Assembly: GCF_023072595.1 (NCBI RefSeq)
Contig: NZ_JALLGK010000002.1
Span: forward strand, 496,001-560,000
From: Streptomyces sp. XM4193
GTDB lineage: Bacteria; Actinomycetota; Actinomycetes; Streptomycetales; Streptomycetaceae
Reading direction: 5' to 3'
Length of the DNA stretch: 64,000 bases
Below, one piece after another: positions 7,697 to 17,359 of the stretch; positions within the stretch are counted from its first letter, which is position 1; each line of letters starts with the position of its first letter. The notes under the pieces are model-generated. The model saw nothing but the letters and a program-made list of their open reading frames with translations, ran no database searches and was not told the origin of the DNA. Position numbers and translations under genes: made by a program.

Positions 7697-10198
7697 TCAA
7701 CTCCCCCTCGTCGTCACGGCGGTGAGGCCGTCCTCGCCCGGGCCGTAGAGGAGGCCGCCGCCCGCCCACATGGCGACCGGCTCCGACAGCGGAGAGGTGC
7801 CGGCGCGGAAGTCGAAGTGCCAACGCGCTCTGCCGTCCTCCTCGTCGAGCGCCCACACCCTGCCGTTCGTCCACAGGTACGCGGTGTCGTCGGCGCAGCG
7901 GATGGCCACGGAGCCCGTGGTGAGCGTGGGGACGTGGCCGGCCCATCGCACGTCGCCGGTTCTGGCGTCGAACGCGTGGACGAGGACCTTGCCCTGGTGG
8001 TCGGGCCCGGCGGCGAACACCGTGCTGCCGTCGGCGTTGGCGCACACCGCGTAGTAGACGATCCGTTCGGTTGAGGACCAGGCGACCTGGCCGTTCTCCG
8101 GATCGACCGCGTAGAGCTTGTTGGACGGGTAGAGGAAGTGGCCGCCGGCGGAGGTGTGCGGGCCGTCGAACCAGGACTGCATGAAGACCTCGGGTCCGGT
8201 CCCGGCCATGTGCCCGCCGCCCGGTGCGGGCTGTTCCCACAGCTGACGGCCCTCGCGGTCGGCGTCGAGCGCGGACATCCGCGGCGCGGTGCCCTGCATG
8301 TCCGCGTCGGCGAGCCAGAACAGGCGCCGACCGGTGGACGGGATGCGAAGAGAGGTCTGGTTCATCATGGTGTTCTTGAAACTTCGCTCCCAACCCACCT
8401 TCCCCGTACCGGTGTTGACGGCCCAGACGAACGTCGATCTGCCTCCGGCGGGACCGCTCGGAAAGCCGGAGGCGAGATCGGAGGGGTCGGTGGGGAAGTC
8501 CGAGATGTCGTCGGGAAGCTCGATCTTCGGGGCGGTGTCGCCGCGTACGTAGACGGTGTCGCCGAGGACTCCGGGCACCCACGCCATGGAGACCGAGGAA
8601 GTCTTGCCCTTCGCCGTCCACACGGTCTCGCCGGTCTCCAGCCGGACCGCTCTGAGCGCGCGGGAGGGGAGGCCGGAAGTCGAATCGGAGGGTGCGGTCA
8701 CCAGGGCGTACACGTGCTTGTCGTCGACCGCGAAGGCGTTGCCGCCCATCCCGCCGGTGTTGAGCTCGGCGGCGAGCGGGTTCGGCCCCCACAGTGCGCG
8801 ACCCTCCCGGCTGAACGCGAGGATCTGCTTCCCCGCGCCGACAACGACCGTCTCGCCCGCGCCTCCGATCTCGGTGAGGTTGCCGGAGACCGTTACGGAC
8901 CAGCGGGGCTTGGCCTCGGTCTCGGTGCTCAGCGACCGCCCCGGGTCGGCCAGATTCGCCTTGGACGACGAACCGCCCTTGCCCGAGGGGCCGTTGGGCT
9001 CCTCGCCGCGCGGCCACAGCGCCACCGCGGCGCCACCGCCACCGACGAGTGCGACCGCGCCCGCCGCGAGCCCGAGAACGAGAGCGCGCCGGGAGGGCGA
9101 GGGCCGCCCGGAATCCGGTGGCGAGGCGGGCGGATGCGACGGGGGCGGCGGAACCACTCCTGGTGCGGACGGGCCGTGCGCTCCCGCCGGCCCCGCGCCG
9201 TACGGTCCGCCTGCGCCGCCGACGCCGTACGGCCCGCCTGCGCCGCCTGCCGGGCTCCCCGCCCCGCCCGCGTCCCCGCCTGCGCCTGCGGATGCGGATG
9301 CGTCGGTGGCGCGCGGCGCCATCACGTCGGCCGCTTCCTCGACCGCCGCGACGATCGCCGGCGGCAGCCAGCTGCCCGGCTCGATGCGTACCGCCAACTG
9401 CTGGACGAACTCCACCAGTTGACCCGGCGTCGGCCGGTCCTGCGGGGACTTGGCCAGGCAGGCCGCGACGGTCAGTCGCAGACTCGGCGGTACGGCCGCG
9501 AGGTCGGGTTCCTCTTCCGCCACACGGCGCAGCACCCTCAGCGGCGGTTCGCCGGGCGAGCCGAAGAGCCCGTGGCCGCGTGCGGCGAAGGCCAGGGTCG
9601 CGCCGAGCGAGAACACGTCCGCGGCGGTGGTGACCTCACCGGCGCGCGCCTGCTCGGGCGACATGTACGAGGGGGTGCCGAGCACCGTGCCGGCCGCCGT
9701 CAGCGCGGTGCCGTCGGCGGCGCGGGCGATGCCGAAGTCGATGACGTGGGGGCCGTCGAGCGCCAGGAGCACGTTGGCGGGCTTGAGGTCGCGGTGGGTC
9801 AGACCTGCCGCGTGGATGTTGACCAGTGCCTCGGCGATCCCGGCGAGCAGCGAACGCAGCGCGGACTCCGGCAGCGGCCCGTGGTCGGTCACCGCCCGGT
9901 GGAGGGAGACGCCCGGTACGAACGCGGTCGCCATCCACGGCACCTCCGCGTCCGGATCGGCGGCCACCACCGGCGCGGTGAACGCCCCCGAGACGGCCCG
10001 CGCGGCGGAGACCTCCGCCCTGAAGCGCGCGCGGAACCCCTCGTCGTCGGCGAGTTCGGGCCGGATCAGCTTCACCGCGACCGTGCGGCCGCCGCTGGAG
10101 CGGCCGAGGTGGACCGAGCCCATGCCGCCGGCGCCCAGTCGGCCGAGGAGTGTGTACGGACCGATGCGGGTGGGGTCGTCGGGAGAGAGCGGCTCCAT
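7697..10198 (-). CDS. Serine/threonine protein kinase with C-terminal PQQ-like beta-propeller
   Basis: 833 residues. The N-terminal kinase domain has the glycine loop LGAGGMGSV, catalytic Lys43, the HRDLKPANV loop (Asp137) and DFG (Asp154), all intact. It is followed by a Gly/Pro/Tyr-rich linker with GGPYG repeats, one transmembrane segment (about 370-390, LVLGLAAGAVALVGGGGAAVALW) and a roughly 400-residue extracytoplasmic domain of PQQ-type beta-propeller repeats (RLETGETVWTAKGK, DARTGDVRWAGHV). This is a PknB-type signalling receptor whose ligand is unknown. It starts 1 base after the stop of the upstream kinase gene, so the two are translationally coupled paralogues. Confidence 0.92.
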   Translation of the reverse strand: MEPLSPDDPTRIGPYTLLGRLGAGGMGSVHLGRSSGGRTVAVKLIRPELADDEGFRARFRAEVSAARAVSGAFTAPVVAADPDAEVPWMATAFVPGVSLHRAVTDHGPLPESALRSLLAGIAEALVNIHAAGLTHRDLKPANVLLALDGPHVIDFGIARAADGTALTAAGTVLGTPSYMSPEQARAGEVTTAADVFSLGATLAFAARGHGLFGSPGEPPLRVLRRVAEEEPDLAAVPPSLRLTVAACLAKSPQDRPTPGQLVEFVQQLAVRIEPGSWLPPAIVAAVEEAADVMAPRATDASASAGAGGDAGGAGSPAGGAGGPYGVGGAGGPYGAGPAGAHGPSAPGVVPPPPSHPPASPPDSGRPSPSRRALVLGLAAGAVALVGGGGAAVALWPRGEEPNGPSGKGGSSSKANLADPGRSLSTETEAKPRWSVTVSGNLTEIGGAGETVVVGAGKQILAFSREGRALWGPNPLAAELNTGGMGGNAFAVDDKHVYALVTAPSDSTSGLPSRALRAVRLETGETVWTAKGKTSSVSMAWVPGVLGDTVYVRGDTAPKIELPDDISDFPTDPSDLASGFPSGPAGGRSTFVWAVNTGTGKVGWERSFKNTMMNQTSLRIPSTGRRLFWLADADMQGTAPRMSALDADREGRQLWEQPAPGGGHMAGTGPEVFMQSWFDGPHTSAGGHFLYPSNKLYAVDPENGQVAWSSTERIVYYAVCANADGSTVFAAGPDHQGKVLVHAFDARTGDVRWAGHVPTLTTGSVAIRCADDTAYLWTNGRVWALDEEDGRARWHFDFRAGTSPLSEPVAMWAGGGLLYGPGEDGLTAVTTRGS

Positions 10199-10199
10199 G

Positions 10200-12464
10200 T
10201 CAGGCTCCGTTCGCGTGCAGTACGGCGATGGTCGTCGCGGTCGGGTCGCAGAGGGCGAGTCGGCCGTGGGCCGCGTGCCAGACGAGTTTGAGCGGATCGG
10301 TGCCGCGGAAGCCGGAGTACTTCCAACGGGGCTTTCCGCTCGAGGAGTTGAAGGCCCAGACGACGCCGTCGTTGTCCATGCTGTAGAGGTTCCCGTCGGA
10401 GTGCAGCAGTCGTGCGGCGCCGAGTTTGCCGTCCTTGCGCAGAGCGGGCAGCGGCGCCTGCCAGGACGCCTTGCCGCTGTCGCGATCCAGCGCGCGCAGC
10501 GTGGCTCCTCCGTCGTCGTCCGCGCGCAGCACGTAGAGCAGGGTCTCCTTCTCTCCGGTGGCCATGCCGTCGCCGCGTGCGGAGGCGACCAGGCCGGTCG
10601 TGCTCCACAGCTTCTTGCCGGCGGTGTCGCGCAGGGTCGTACGACCGTCGGTGGTGCTGTGGACGAAGTGCGGGCCGAAGGCGAAGACCGAGTGCGAGCG
10701 TGCCTTCTCGCTCCAGTCGGTCTCGCCCCGCGAATCGAGCGCGGCTGTCCGCTCCGAGCCGGCGAGGACGACCGTCCCGCTGCCGGAGGGCAGTGCGGAC
10801 CACAGGACGTGGTCCTTCTCGCCGTGGAACCAGGTGGTCTTGCGGTCGGCGGCGTCCAGGCACCAGACGTGGGACCCGGAGGAGGCGGAGCCGTCCTCGC
10901 GGCCGTCGCCGAAGCCCAAGGTGTACACCTTGCCGTCCCGCACCCCGGCGAGTGCGTGGACGCCCGAGGTGTGCTCCCGGTCGAGCCTCGTCGTCCACAG
11001 CGATTTCGCCTCGGTCAGGTCGACCGCGGTGACGGCGGGGCCGACGCCGTCGAGGGTCACCGACATGCCGCCCACGTAGAGACGGTCGCCGTCCAGCGCG
11101 GCGACGGTCTTGGGCATCGTCCCGGAGAGCGCGAAGGTGGTCTGCGGGTCGGCGGGGTTGACCGACCACTTCTGCTTGCCGTCGCCGTCCAGCGCGACGA
11201 CCTGGCGCAGCGACACACCCAGCACCACGTCCTTCGCGCACAGCACCTGCGGACAGGGCTCGGCGCTCTTGACCTTCCAGGCGAGTGTCGCCTCCCGGAC
11301 GTCGTCCGCCGCCGGGCGCCGAATCGGCTTCTCCGCACCGGACTTGCCCGAGCCGGGACCGCCGTCCTCGTCGCCGAGGGTGAACCAGGCTCCGAGCCCG
11401 CCCGCCGCGAGGGCGCCGCCGGCGGCTCCGAGGAGCAGCACCCGTCGGGAGGGGCCGCGCCGGTCGGCGACGGGCGAGGGGTCGTTCTCCTTCGACGGGC
11501 GGCCCAGCAGCACCGTCGGCGGGTCCGTCGCGCCATCGGCATCGGCGTCGGCGTCGGCGTCGGGCTCGGGAGCGGGAGCGGGCAGCGCGGTCATGACCGA
11601 ACGCAGCGCCACCACGTCGCGGGCCACCTCGTCGGGCAGCCAACTGGCGGACGTCAGCGGGGCGCCCGCCCGTTCGACGGCGTCGCAGATCTCGCGAGGC
11701 GTCGGGCGGGCGGCGGGGTCCTGCGCCAGGCACGAGGCGAGCAACTCCCGCAGCCCGGCGGGCAGTCGGGCGAGATCGGGCTCGGTGTGCACGATCCGGA
11801 ACAGCACCGCCGCGGCGGCCCCGTCGCCGTAGAGGCTGTCGCCGCGCGCGGCGTGGGCGATCGTCGAGGCCAGCGAGAAGACGTCGCTCGCCTCGGTCAG
11901 GGGCGAACCGACGGCCTGTTCCGGCGACATGTACGGCGCCGAGCCGATCACCGCTCCGGTGGAGGTCAGCGCGGTGCCGTCGACGGCCCGGGCGATGCCG
12001 AAGTCGATGACGTGCGGCCCGTCGAGGGCGAGGAGCACATTGGCCGGCTTGAGGTCCCGGTGGATCAGCCCGGCCTCGTGCACGCTGACCAGGGCTTCGG
12101 CGACACCGGCAGTCAGCGTCCACAGGGTGCGCTCGGGCAGCGGCCCGCGCTCGCGCACTGCCTTGTCCAGCGCGACGCCGGGTACGAAGGTGGTTGCCAT
12201 CCACGGCACCGCCGCCTCGACGTCCGCGTCCACGACGGCGGCGGTGAAACCCCCGGAGACCCTGCGCGCGGCCGACACCTCGTGCCGGAAGCGGTCCCGG
12301 AACGCGTCGTCCTCGGCGAGTTCCAGCCGTACGACCTTCACCGCGACCGTTCGCCCACCGGCCGAACGCCCCAGGTAGACGGCGCCCATACCGCCCGCGC
12401 CGAGCCTGCCGAGCAAGGTGTACGGGCCGACCCGACGCGGGTCCGCGTCCCCCAACTGCTTCAT
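10200..12464 (-). CDS. Serine/threonine protein kinase with C-terminal PQQ-like beta-propeller (paralogue)
   Basis: 754 residues with the same plan as the next gene: kinase domain with LGAGGMGAV, Lys43, HRDLKPANV and DFG; a linker containing ADADADADAD; one transmembrane segment (VLLLGAAGGALAAGGLGAWF); then an outer PQQ-like beta-propeller (NPADPQTTFALSG, RALDRDSGKASWQ). The start was set at MKQLGDADPRRVGPYTLLG, which matches the opening of its neighbour and has a GGGGG box 4 bases upstream. It is the first gene of a two-kinase operon; the TGAC-ATG junction leaves a single base between the two reading frames. Confidence 0.9.
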   Translation of the reverse strand: MKQLGDADPRRVGPYTLLGRLGAGGMGAVYLGRSAGGRTVAVKVVRLELAEDDAFRDRFRHEVSAARRVSGGFTAAVVDADVEAAVPWMATTFVPGVALDKAVRERGPLPERTLWTLTAGVAEALVSVHEAGLIHRDLKPANVLLALDGPHVIDFGIARAVDGTALTSTGAVIGSAPYMSPEQAVGSPLTEASDVFSLASTIAHAARGDSLYGDGAAAAVLFRIVHTEPDLARLPAGLRELLASCLAQDPAARPTPREICDAVERAGAPLTSASWLPDEVARDVVALRSVMTALPAPAPEPDADADADADGATDPPTVLLGRPSKENDPSPVADRRGPSRRVLLLGAAGGALAAGGLGAWFTLGDEDGGPGSGKSGAEKPIRRPAADDVREATLAWKVKSAEPCPQVLCAKDVVLGVSLRQVVALDGDGKQKWSVNPADPQTTFALSGTMPKTVAALDGDRLYVGGMSVTLDGVGPAVTAVDLTEAKSLWTTRLDREHTSGVHALAGVRDGKVYTLGFGDGREDGSASSGSHVWCLDAADRKTTWFHGEKDHVLWSALPSGSGTVVLAGSERTAALDSRGETDWSEKARSHSVFAFGPHFVHSTTDGRTTLRDTAGKKLWSTTGLVASARGDGMATGEKETLLYVLRADDDGGATLRALDRDSGKASWQAPLPALRKDGKLGAARLLHSDGNLYSMDNDGVVWAFNSSSGKPRWKYSGFRGTDPLKLVWHAAHGRLALCDPTATTIAVLHANGA

Positions 12465-12681
12465 CGCACCCCCAAGACGTGAAGCCGTCAGATTACTGCC
12501 AGTGGCCGGGCGGGTACGGGCGTATCGGCCCAACCACCCGCCGCCGCACGGCTCTTGGGGATGCCGCCGGGCGGCGCCCGCCCCACGGCCTCAGGTGCGC
12601 ACGCGTGCCCGGCGGACACGCGTGCCCGGTGGCTGCGCGTTGCCGGTGGACACGCCCCGCGTGTGCGCGGGGGCGGACGTG

Positions 12682-12712
12682 CGAAGGCCGCCCGGGATGC
12701 GGGCGGCCTTCG
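12682..12712 (-). terminator. Terminator of the zinc operon
   Basis: A perfect 13-bp stem, CGAAGGCCGCCCG (12682-12694) with 12700-12712, and a 5-base loop lie 18 bases beyond the stop of the aztD-like gene on the minus strand. The rest of the gap to the kinase gene (12465-12729) is GC-rich with short repeats of ACGCGTGCCCGG and shows no gene. Confidence 0.75.
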
Positions 12713-12729
12713 GCGGGGTGCGTGTGCGG

Positions 12730-14004
12730 TCAGTGGGCGGAGCCGGGCAGGTCGACGCCGCTGATCTCATTGGGCGCGGAGGGCAGTTCGGCGGTGCCGG
12801 TCTTCTTGCCGGTCTCCAGGTCGATCGCGTGCAGCTTCTTCTGCGCGGGGTCGGAGACGTAGGCGGTGTGGTCGCGGACGAAGAGGGCGGGGCGCGGCTG
12901 CTGCCAGTCCAGCGGCTCGCGCCACTTGTCGATGACGTCGACCGAGCCGGTGACCTCGGCGGAGTCCGGGTCGACGGTGTGCAGCTTGCCGTCGGTGCCC
13001 AGCACCAGTGCCTCGCCGTGCGGACCGCGGGCCAGTGACCGGAAGGTGTAGCTCGTGCCGAGGTCGACGAGTTCGAGCTTGCCGGTCTCGGTGTTGATCA
13101 GGGATATCTGCTCGGGACGCTCCAACTCCGCGTCCTCGTCGGTCTTGTAGTCGCCGAGGACGACGGGGGACCGGTCGGAACCGGCCTGGTTGCCGATGCG
13201 GCCGTAGTCGTCGGGGCTGTCGATCTTCTTGATCTTGCCGTCGCGGTAGAGCAGTACGCCGTCCTGGCAGCCGATCACCACGGCTTCGTCCTTGGCGGTG
13301 GCCTCGCCGTGCACACCGGGGCAGTCCTCGTTGCGCGCGATCTCCTTGCGGTCCTCGTCCAGCACGCTGATGCCGAAGCCGCCGTCCTTGTCGCCGACGG
13401 TGGTGAGGAGTTCGCCGTTCTCCAGCTCGACGGCGACGCCGTGGTGGGGCGAGTCGGTCTTGTGGGAGGCGGTCTTCGGCTCGCCGTCGCCCAGGTCCTC
13501 GGGGTCGAAACTGCGGATCTCGCCGGTGCCGTCGGTGAACAGCACGGTCCTGCCGGCGTGCCGCACCACGTGGCCGGGTTCGGCGCCGGGGAAGGTGACG
13601 TCGGTCAGCTCCGCGCCGCCGGCGTCCAGGAGTTGGAAGCCCTTGGAGGTGGAGACCACCACGTGGCGGTCGTCGCCCGCCGGGTTGACGCGGTTGAAGC
13701 CCTTGAGGGGGATGTCCTCCACGACCTTGAGCGTTTTGCCGTCCAGCACGTACAGGCCGCCGTCGTAGGTGGCGACCAGCGGTTCGGTTGCCTTGACGGC
13801 GCTCTTGCCCTCGGAGCCGGAGGCGCTCTTCTTCTTGTCCCCGTCGTTGTCGTCGCTCTGACCGCAGGAGGTGAGGAGCAGCGCGGCGACGACCGCGGTG
13901 CCGATCGCCGCGCTGGTGCGGGAGGCGCGAGCGGTTCGGGAGGTGCGGGAGGTGCCGGGCGTCTGAGCCGCGGCGGCGGACTTTCGGGCAGGGGTGATCG
14001 ACAT
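12730..14004 (-). CDS. aztD: AztD-like zinc metallochaperone lipoprotein
   Basis: 424 residues. A long basic, Ser/Thr/Arg-rich N-terminus leads into a hydrophobic segment and lipobox LLLTSC (about residue 47), then a linker rich in Asp/Lys/Ser and a beta-propeller-like body with repeats such as YDGGLYVLDGKTLKV and INTETGKLELVDLG. The SPHHGVAVELENGE stretch is a likely metal-binding patch. AztD proteins are periplasmic or extracytoplasmic chaperones that pass Zn to the AztC solute-binding protein. It lies last in the aztB - AztD-like - aztC - aztD run, 78 bases after aztC. Assignment rests on the propeller plus context. Confidence 0.8.
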   Translation of the reverse strand: MSITPARKSAAAAQTPGTSRTSRTARASRTSAAIGTAVVAALLLTSCGQSDDNDGDKKKSASGSEGKSAVKATEPLVATYDGGLYVLDGKTLKVVEDIPLKGFNRVNPAGDDRHVVVSTSKGFQLLDAGGAELTDVTFPGAEPGHVVRHAGRTVLFTDGTGEIRSFDPEDLGDGEPKTASHKTDSPHHGVAVELENGELLTTVGDKDGGFGISVLDEDRKEIARNEDCPGVHGEATAKDEAVVIGCQDGVLLYRDGKIKKIDSPDDYGRIGNQAGSDRSPVVLGDYKTDEDAELERPEQISLINTETGKLELVDLGTSYTFRSLARGPHGEALVLGTDGKLHTVDPDSAEVTGSVDVIDKWREPLDWQQPRPALFVRDHTAYVSDPAQKKLHAIDLETGKKTGTAELPSAPNEISGVDLPGSAH

Positions 14005-14082
14005 GGCCGGTTTCCTTCGTTCGAGGTGTGGGCGTGGGAAGCGGGTGGGGGACGGGTGTGGGGAGTGGGGTGGCGGGCGCGG

Positions 14083-15150
14083 TCAGGGCCGCCGGAGCCC
14101 CTCGGAGATGGCTTCGGCGTTGGCGCGGGCCATCTGCAGATACGTGGCCGCGCCGCCGCCCCTCGCGGTGAGCGACTCGGTGAACAGCGGTACGACGCGG
14201 ACGTCCAACTCGGCCTCGTCCCGCAGGACTTGGGCCAGCCGGTCCGGCTGCCCGGAGTCCACGAAGATGGCGGGCACGCCCGCTCTGTCGATCGCGTCGG
14301 CGAGCGATTTGAGGTCGGCCGCGCTGGGCGAGGCGAGCGTCGTACCGCTGGGCACCACCGCGCCCACCACCCGGAAGTCGTAGCGTTCGGCGAGGTAGCC
14401 GAAGACGTGGTGGTTGGTGACCAGGCTGCGCCGCTCGCGCGGGATCTTCGCGAACTCCCGGTCCGTCCACTCCTGGAGCGCGTCGACCCGCTTGCCGTAC
14501 GCCGCGGCGTTGGCCCTGACCCGTTTGTGGTCGACGCCGTCCACCTGCTCGACGATCTCCTCGGTCAGCACCCGCACCGCCTCCGCGACCCGTACGGGAT
14601 CGGTCCAGAAGTGCGGGTCCGGCTCGCCCTTGCTCGCATCCGAGCGGTACGGCAGCGGGTCGACCTCCTCGCCGACCGCGAGGGCGGGGACGCCCGACTC
14701 CTTGGCCGCGTCCACGTGCCGCTGGACGTTCTCCTCCAGGCCGAGGCCGTTGTGCACGACGAGGTCGGCCTGCTCCAGCTCCGCGGCCTGCCGGGCGGAG
14801 ACGCCGAAGGAGTGCGGATCGGCGCCGGGCTTCATCAGCACCTTCACCTCCGCCTCCTCGCCGACGACGTTGCGGGTGAGGTCGCCGAGGATGTTGGTGG
14901 TGACCACGATCGTGGGCTCGCGGTCCGAGCCCGTACCGCAGCCCGCGAGCAGCGCCGGGGCGGCGAGGGCGAACAGCAGCAGGGCGAGCACCGGCCCGCG
15001 TCCGCGCGCGGCGCGCCGCACGGTGGCCGTCCGGCCGGCGGCGTCGCCGACTGTCGACGGGAGGTCGGCGTCGCCGGCCGACGGCAGCTGGGCGGCAGTG
15101 CTTCCGGCCGACGGCAGGTGGGCGACGTGGGGGGCGTGGGGGGCGGTCAT
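14083..15150 (-). CDS. aztC: AztC-type zinc ABC transporter substrate-binding lipoprotein
   Basis: 355 residues. A His/Pro-rich N-terminal extension with LPSAG repeats precedes a hydrophobic segment and lipobox ALLAGC (about residue 70), then a cluster A-I solute-binding domain. Metal-ligand motifs of the ZnuA/AztC class are visible: GADPHSFG, EPDPHFWTDP, VTNHHVFGYLAERY and IFVDSGQPD (His, His, His, Asp). It captures Zn outside the membrane and delivers it to AztB. The start overlaps the stop of the preceding gene (ATGA, 15147-15150), so the two are translationally coupled. Confidence 0.88.
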   Translation of the reverse strand: MTAPHAPHVAHLPSAGSTAAQLPSAGDADLPSTVGDAAGRTATVRRAARGRGPVLALLLFALAAPALLAGCGTGSDREPTIVVTTNILGDLTRNVVGEEAEVKVLMKPGADPHSFGVSARQAAELEQADLVVHNGLGLEENVQRHVDAAKESGVPALAVGEEVDPLPYRSDASKGEPDPHFWTDPVRVAEAVRVLTEEIVEQVDGVDHKRVRANAAAYGKRVDALQEWTDREFAKIPRERRSLVTNHHVFGYLAERYDFRVVGAVVPSGTTLASPSAADLKSLADAIDRAGVPAIFVDSGQPDRLAQVLRDEAELDVRVVPLFTESLTARGGGAATYLQMARANAEAISEGLRRP

Positions 15151-16403
15151 CGTCCGGTCTCCACCATGTCGGTCGGGGCGCCGGGCACGGTCAGACTCCG
15201 GGCGAGCCGCAACTCGTCCTGGTAGTCGATCTCGTGGACCCTGCCGGCGAGCGGGTCGTTGACGTAGGCGCGCGAGGTGTCCACCTCGATCACCGGCCTG
15301 GCGGTGTCCGGGTCGGGGACCTCGGACAGCAGCTTCGTGCGCGCGGTCTCCTTGCCGGTGGCGGCGTCGTGGGCGCGCAGCGTGCCGTCGTCGGTGAGCA
15401 CGAGTGTCGGCTCGCCCTGCCCGACGGAGTTCACCGCGAGCACGGGGCGGCCGGCGTCCAGACGGCTCCACTCGCGCTCGCCGACGTCCAGCGTCCACAC
15501 CCCCGTCCGGCCCGCCGGGGCTGCGAGGGTGGCGCTGCCGGGGCGGTGCCGGAACTCCCGTGCGCGGTCGGCCTTCTCGACCTTCTGCGGGTAGGGGATC
15601 TTCGTGGCGGTGAGCTTCTCGTCCTTCCCCTCGCCCGGGGCGACGAGCAGCGCGCCGTCCGCGCAGCCGAACACGACGCCGCGCGGGGTGACGGCCTGGC
15701 CCTCCAGCTGCGGGCAGTCGCCGCTCAGCGTCCGGCCCTTGTCGCCGTTGCGCGCGTGGACCCGGATCCGGTCGGTGTCCGTGCCCGACTGCCGTACGGG
15801 AACCAGCAGTTGACGCTCGTACGGTACGGCCGCTCCGGCGGATCCGTTGGCGGCGAGCGTACGGACGCGCACCGCCCTGCCGTCCTCCAGCTTCTCGCGG
15901 TCCAGCAGGCCGACCCGTCCGTCCGGTCCGGTCAGCGCGGTGGTGGCGGGGTCGCTGTAGGTGCCGTGCACCCGCCCGCCGGGCACGCTGCCGACGGCGG
16001 CCGGATCGGCCCGGTAGTAGTGGGTGTGGTCGCCGTGGTCGACCATCCACACGCCGCTGTCGAAGAGATGGGCCTCGCGCGCGGTGCCGACCTGCGCGAA
16101 CCGACCGTCGCCGGTGAGGGTTTCGGCGCCCTGGACGCGGCCGAGCGCGGTGACCTTCTCGCTCAGCGGGTCGAGCAGCCGCACCCGGCCGGTGCCGCGG
16201 TCCAGCACGACCAACCCGGGCTGGTGCTCGGCGGCCTCCTCGGCGCCCTCGACGTAGCCGTGCGGGGTGGCGTCCTCGGCGCCGGTCTCCTTCGATCCGG
16301 CGTCGCCGGCCGAATCGCTGCGCACACAGCCCGTGCCGGCGAGCAGCACCAGCGGCAGCAGTGCGCCGACGACCGCGGCGCGGCGGGGTATTCGGGGGTT
16401 CAT
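15147..16403 (-). CDS. Second AztD-like beta-propeller protein of the zinc operon
   Basis: 418 residues. A signal sequence ends in a weak lipobox (LLAGTGC, about residue 26), followed by a propeller-like body (LVVLDRGTGRVRLLD, GVWTLDVGEREW, LRAHDAATGKETART). The sequence VDHGDHTHYYR (about residues 115-125) contains four histidines and acidic neighbours, a good metal site. It resembles the AztD protein of the same operon in size and fold and is probably a second zinc chaperone, or a variant with different metal handling. Both ends overlap neighbours by ATGA: with aztB at 16400-16403 and with aztC at 15147-15150. Confidence 0.75.
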   Translation of the reverse strand: MNPRIPRRAAVVGALLPLVLLAGTGCVRSDSAGDAGSKETGAEDATPHGYVEGAEEAAEHQPGLVVLDRGTGRVRLLDPLSEKVTALGRVQGAETLTGDGRFAQVGTAREAHLFDSGVWMVDHGDHTHYYRADPAAVGSVPGGRVHGTYSDPATTALTGPDGRVGLLDREKLEDGRAVRVRTLAANGSAGAAVPYERQLLVPVRQSGTDTDRIRVHARNGDKGRTLSGDCPQLEGQAVTPRGVVFGCADGALLVAPGEGKDEKLTATKIPYPQKVEKADRAREFRHRPGSATLAAPAGRTGVWTLDVGEREWSRLDAGRPVLAVNSVGQGEPTLVLTDDGTLRAHDAATGKETARTKLLSEVPDPDTARPVIEVDTSRAYVNDPLAGRVHEIDYQDELRLARSLTVPGAPTDMVETGR

Positions 16404-17308
16404 ACGGTCTCGACCTCGGTTCTCGAAGCGGTCTGCGGGGAGTCGGCGGAGCCGGGGGAGGAGCGGGGTGTGCGGGCGGGTGCGGGCGCGGTGCGGCGTT
16501 CGCGCACCGCCGCAAGGGCCGTCGACAGCAGGAAGAGCAGCACCGCGACCGCGGCCACGGTGGCGCCGGCCGCGATGCCCAGGTGCCAGGAGAGCAGCAG
16601 CCCGAGGAAGGTCGAGAGCGAGCCGACGAGTGCGGCGCCCAGCATGATCGTGGTGATGCGGCGCGCCCACGGCAGCACCGCGGCCGGCGGCGCGATCAGC
16701 AGTCCGAAGACCAGCAGCGCGCCGACGACGCGGAAGGAGGCGACGATCGCCAGCGTCACCAGTGCGATCAGCGCGGCGTGGGCGAGCGCGGGGCGAAGCC
16801 CGAGCGTCCGCGCCTTGCGTGGGTCGAAGGCGAGCGCGACGAACGCCCGGTGGCCGAGCAGCGCGAGCAGCGCCGCCAGGGCGAGCGCCAACGTCAGCTG
16901 CACCAGGTCCTGTTGGCGCACGGCGAGCACATCGCCGAAGAGATAGCCGGTCAGATCGACGGCGAAGGACTGCGATCTCGACACGATGATCACGCCGAGC
17001 GAGAGCATCCCCACGAAGAGTAGACCGATGCTGGTGTCCTGGGAGAGCCGGGGCGAGCGGCTGAGCGCGGTGACGCCGAGCGCCATCACGGCGGCGCTGA
17101 TCGCGGCACCGAGCAGCAGGTTCGCGCCGAGCAGGGACGCGGTGGCCACGCCGGGCAGCATCCCGTGCGACATCGCGTCGCCGAGGAAGGCCATCCCGCG
17201 CAGCACCACCCACGTCCCGGCGAGGGCGCAGACGCAGGAGACCAGCACTCCGGCCCACAGGGCCCGTTGCACGAAGGCGACCTCGAAGGGACTCCACAAC
17301 CACTCCAT
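16400..17308 (-). CDS. aztB: Zinc ABC transporter permease, AztB/ZnuB type
   Basis: 302 residues with about eight or nine hydrophobic segments covering nearly the whole length, as in ABC-3 family permeases; the GDAMSHGMLPGVA loop (about residue 45) is a hallmark. It forms the membrane channel for Zn together with the AztA ATPase. The start at MEWLWSPFEV lies close to a TATATGTT-type -10 on the minus strand, so the message may be leaderless. The Zur box just upstream should repress it when zinc is sufficient. First gene of the four-gene arm. Confidence 0.9.
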   Translation of the reverse strand: MEWLWSPFEVAFVQRALWAGVLVSCVCALAGTWVVLRGMAFLGDAMSHGMLPGVATASLLGANLLLGAAISAAVMALGVTALSRSPRLSQDTSIGLLFVGMLSLGVIIVSRSQSFAVDLTGYLFGDVLAVRQQDLVQLTLALALAALLALLGHRAFVALAFDPRKARTLGLRPALAHAALIALVTLAIVASFRVVGALLVFGLLIAPPAAVLPWARRITTIMLGAALVGSLSTFLGLLLSWHLGIAAGATVAAVAVLLFLLSTALAAVRERRTAPAPARTPRSSPGSADSPQTASRTEVETV

Positions 17309-17325
17309 GGTGAGGGAACATATAA

Positions 17326-17340
17326 TGAAAACGGTTATCA
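17326..17340. promoter_or_regulatory. Zur box between the divergent zinc genes
   Basis: TGAAAACGGTTATCA is a 7-1-7 imperfect palindrome that matches the Streptomyces Zur consensus (TGAtAAcGaTTaTCA type). It sits midway between the aztB start (17308, minus) and the aztA start (17360, plus), so one repressor site can control both arms. Confidence 0.85.
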
Positions 17341-17359
17341 ACACAATCAAGGGGTTGTC

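Noticed and set aside
8138..12482. Very long plus-strand frames opposite the two kinases
   Set aside because: They lack domains and signal sequences; the minus-strand kinase and propeller motifs are clear.
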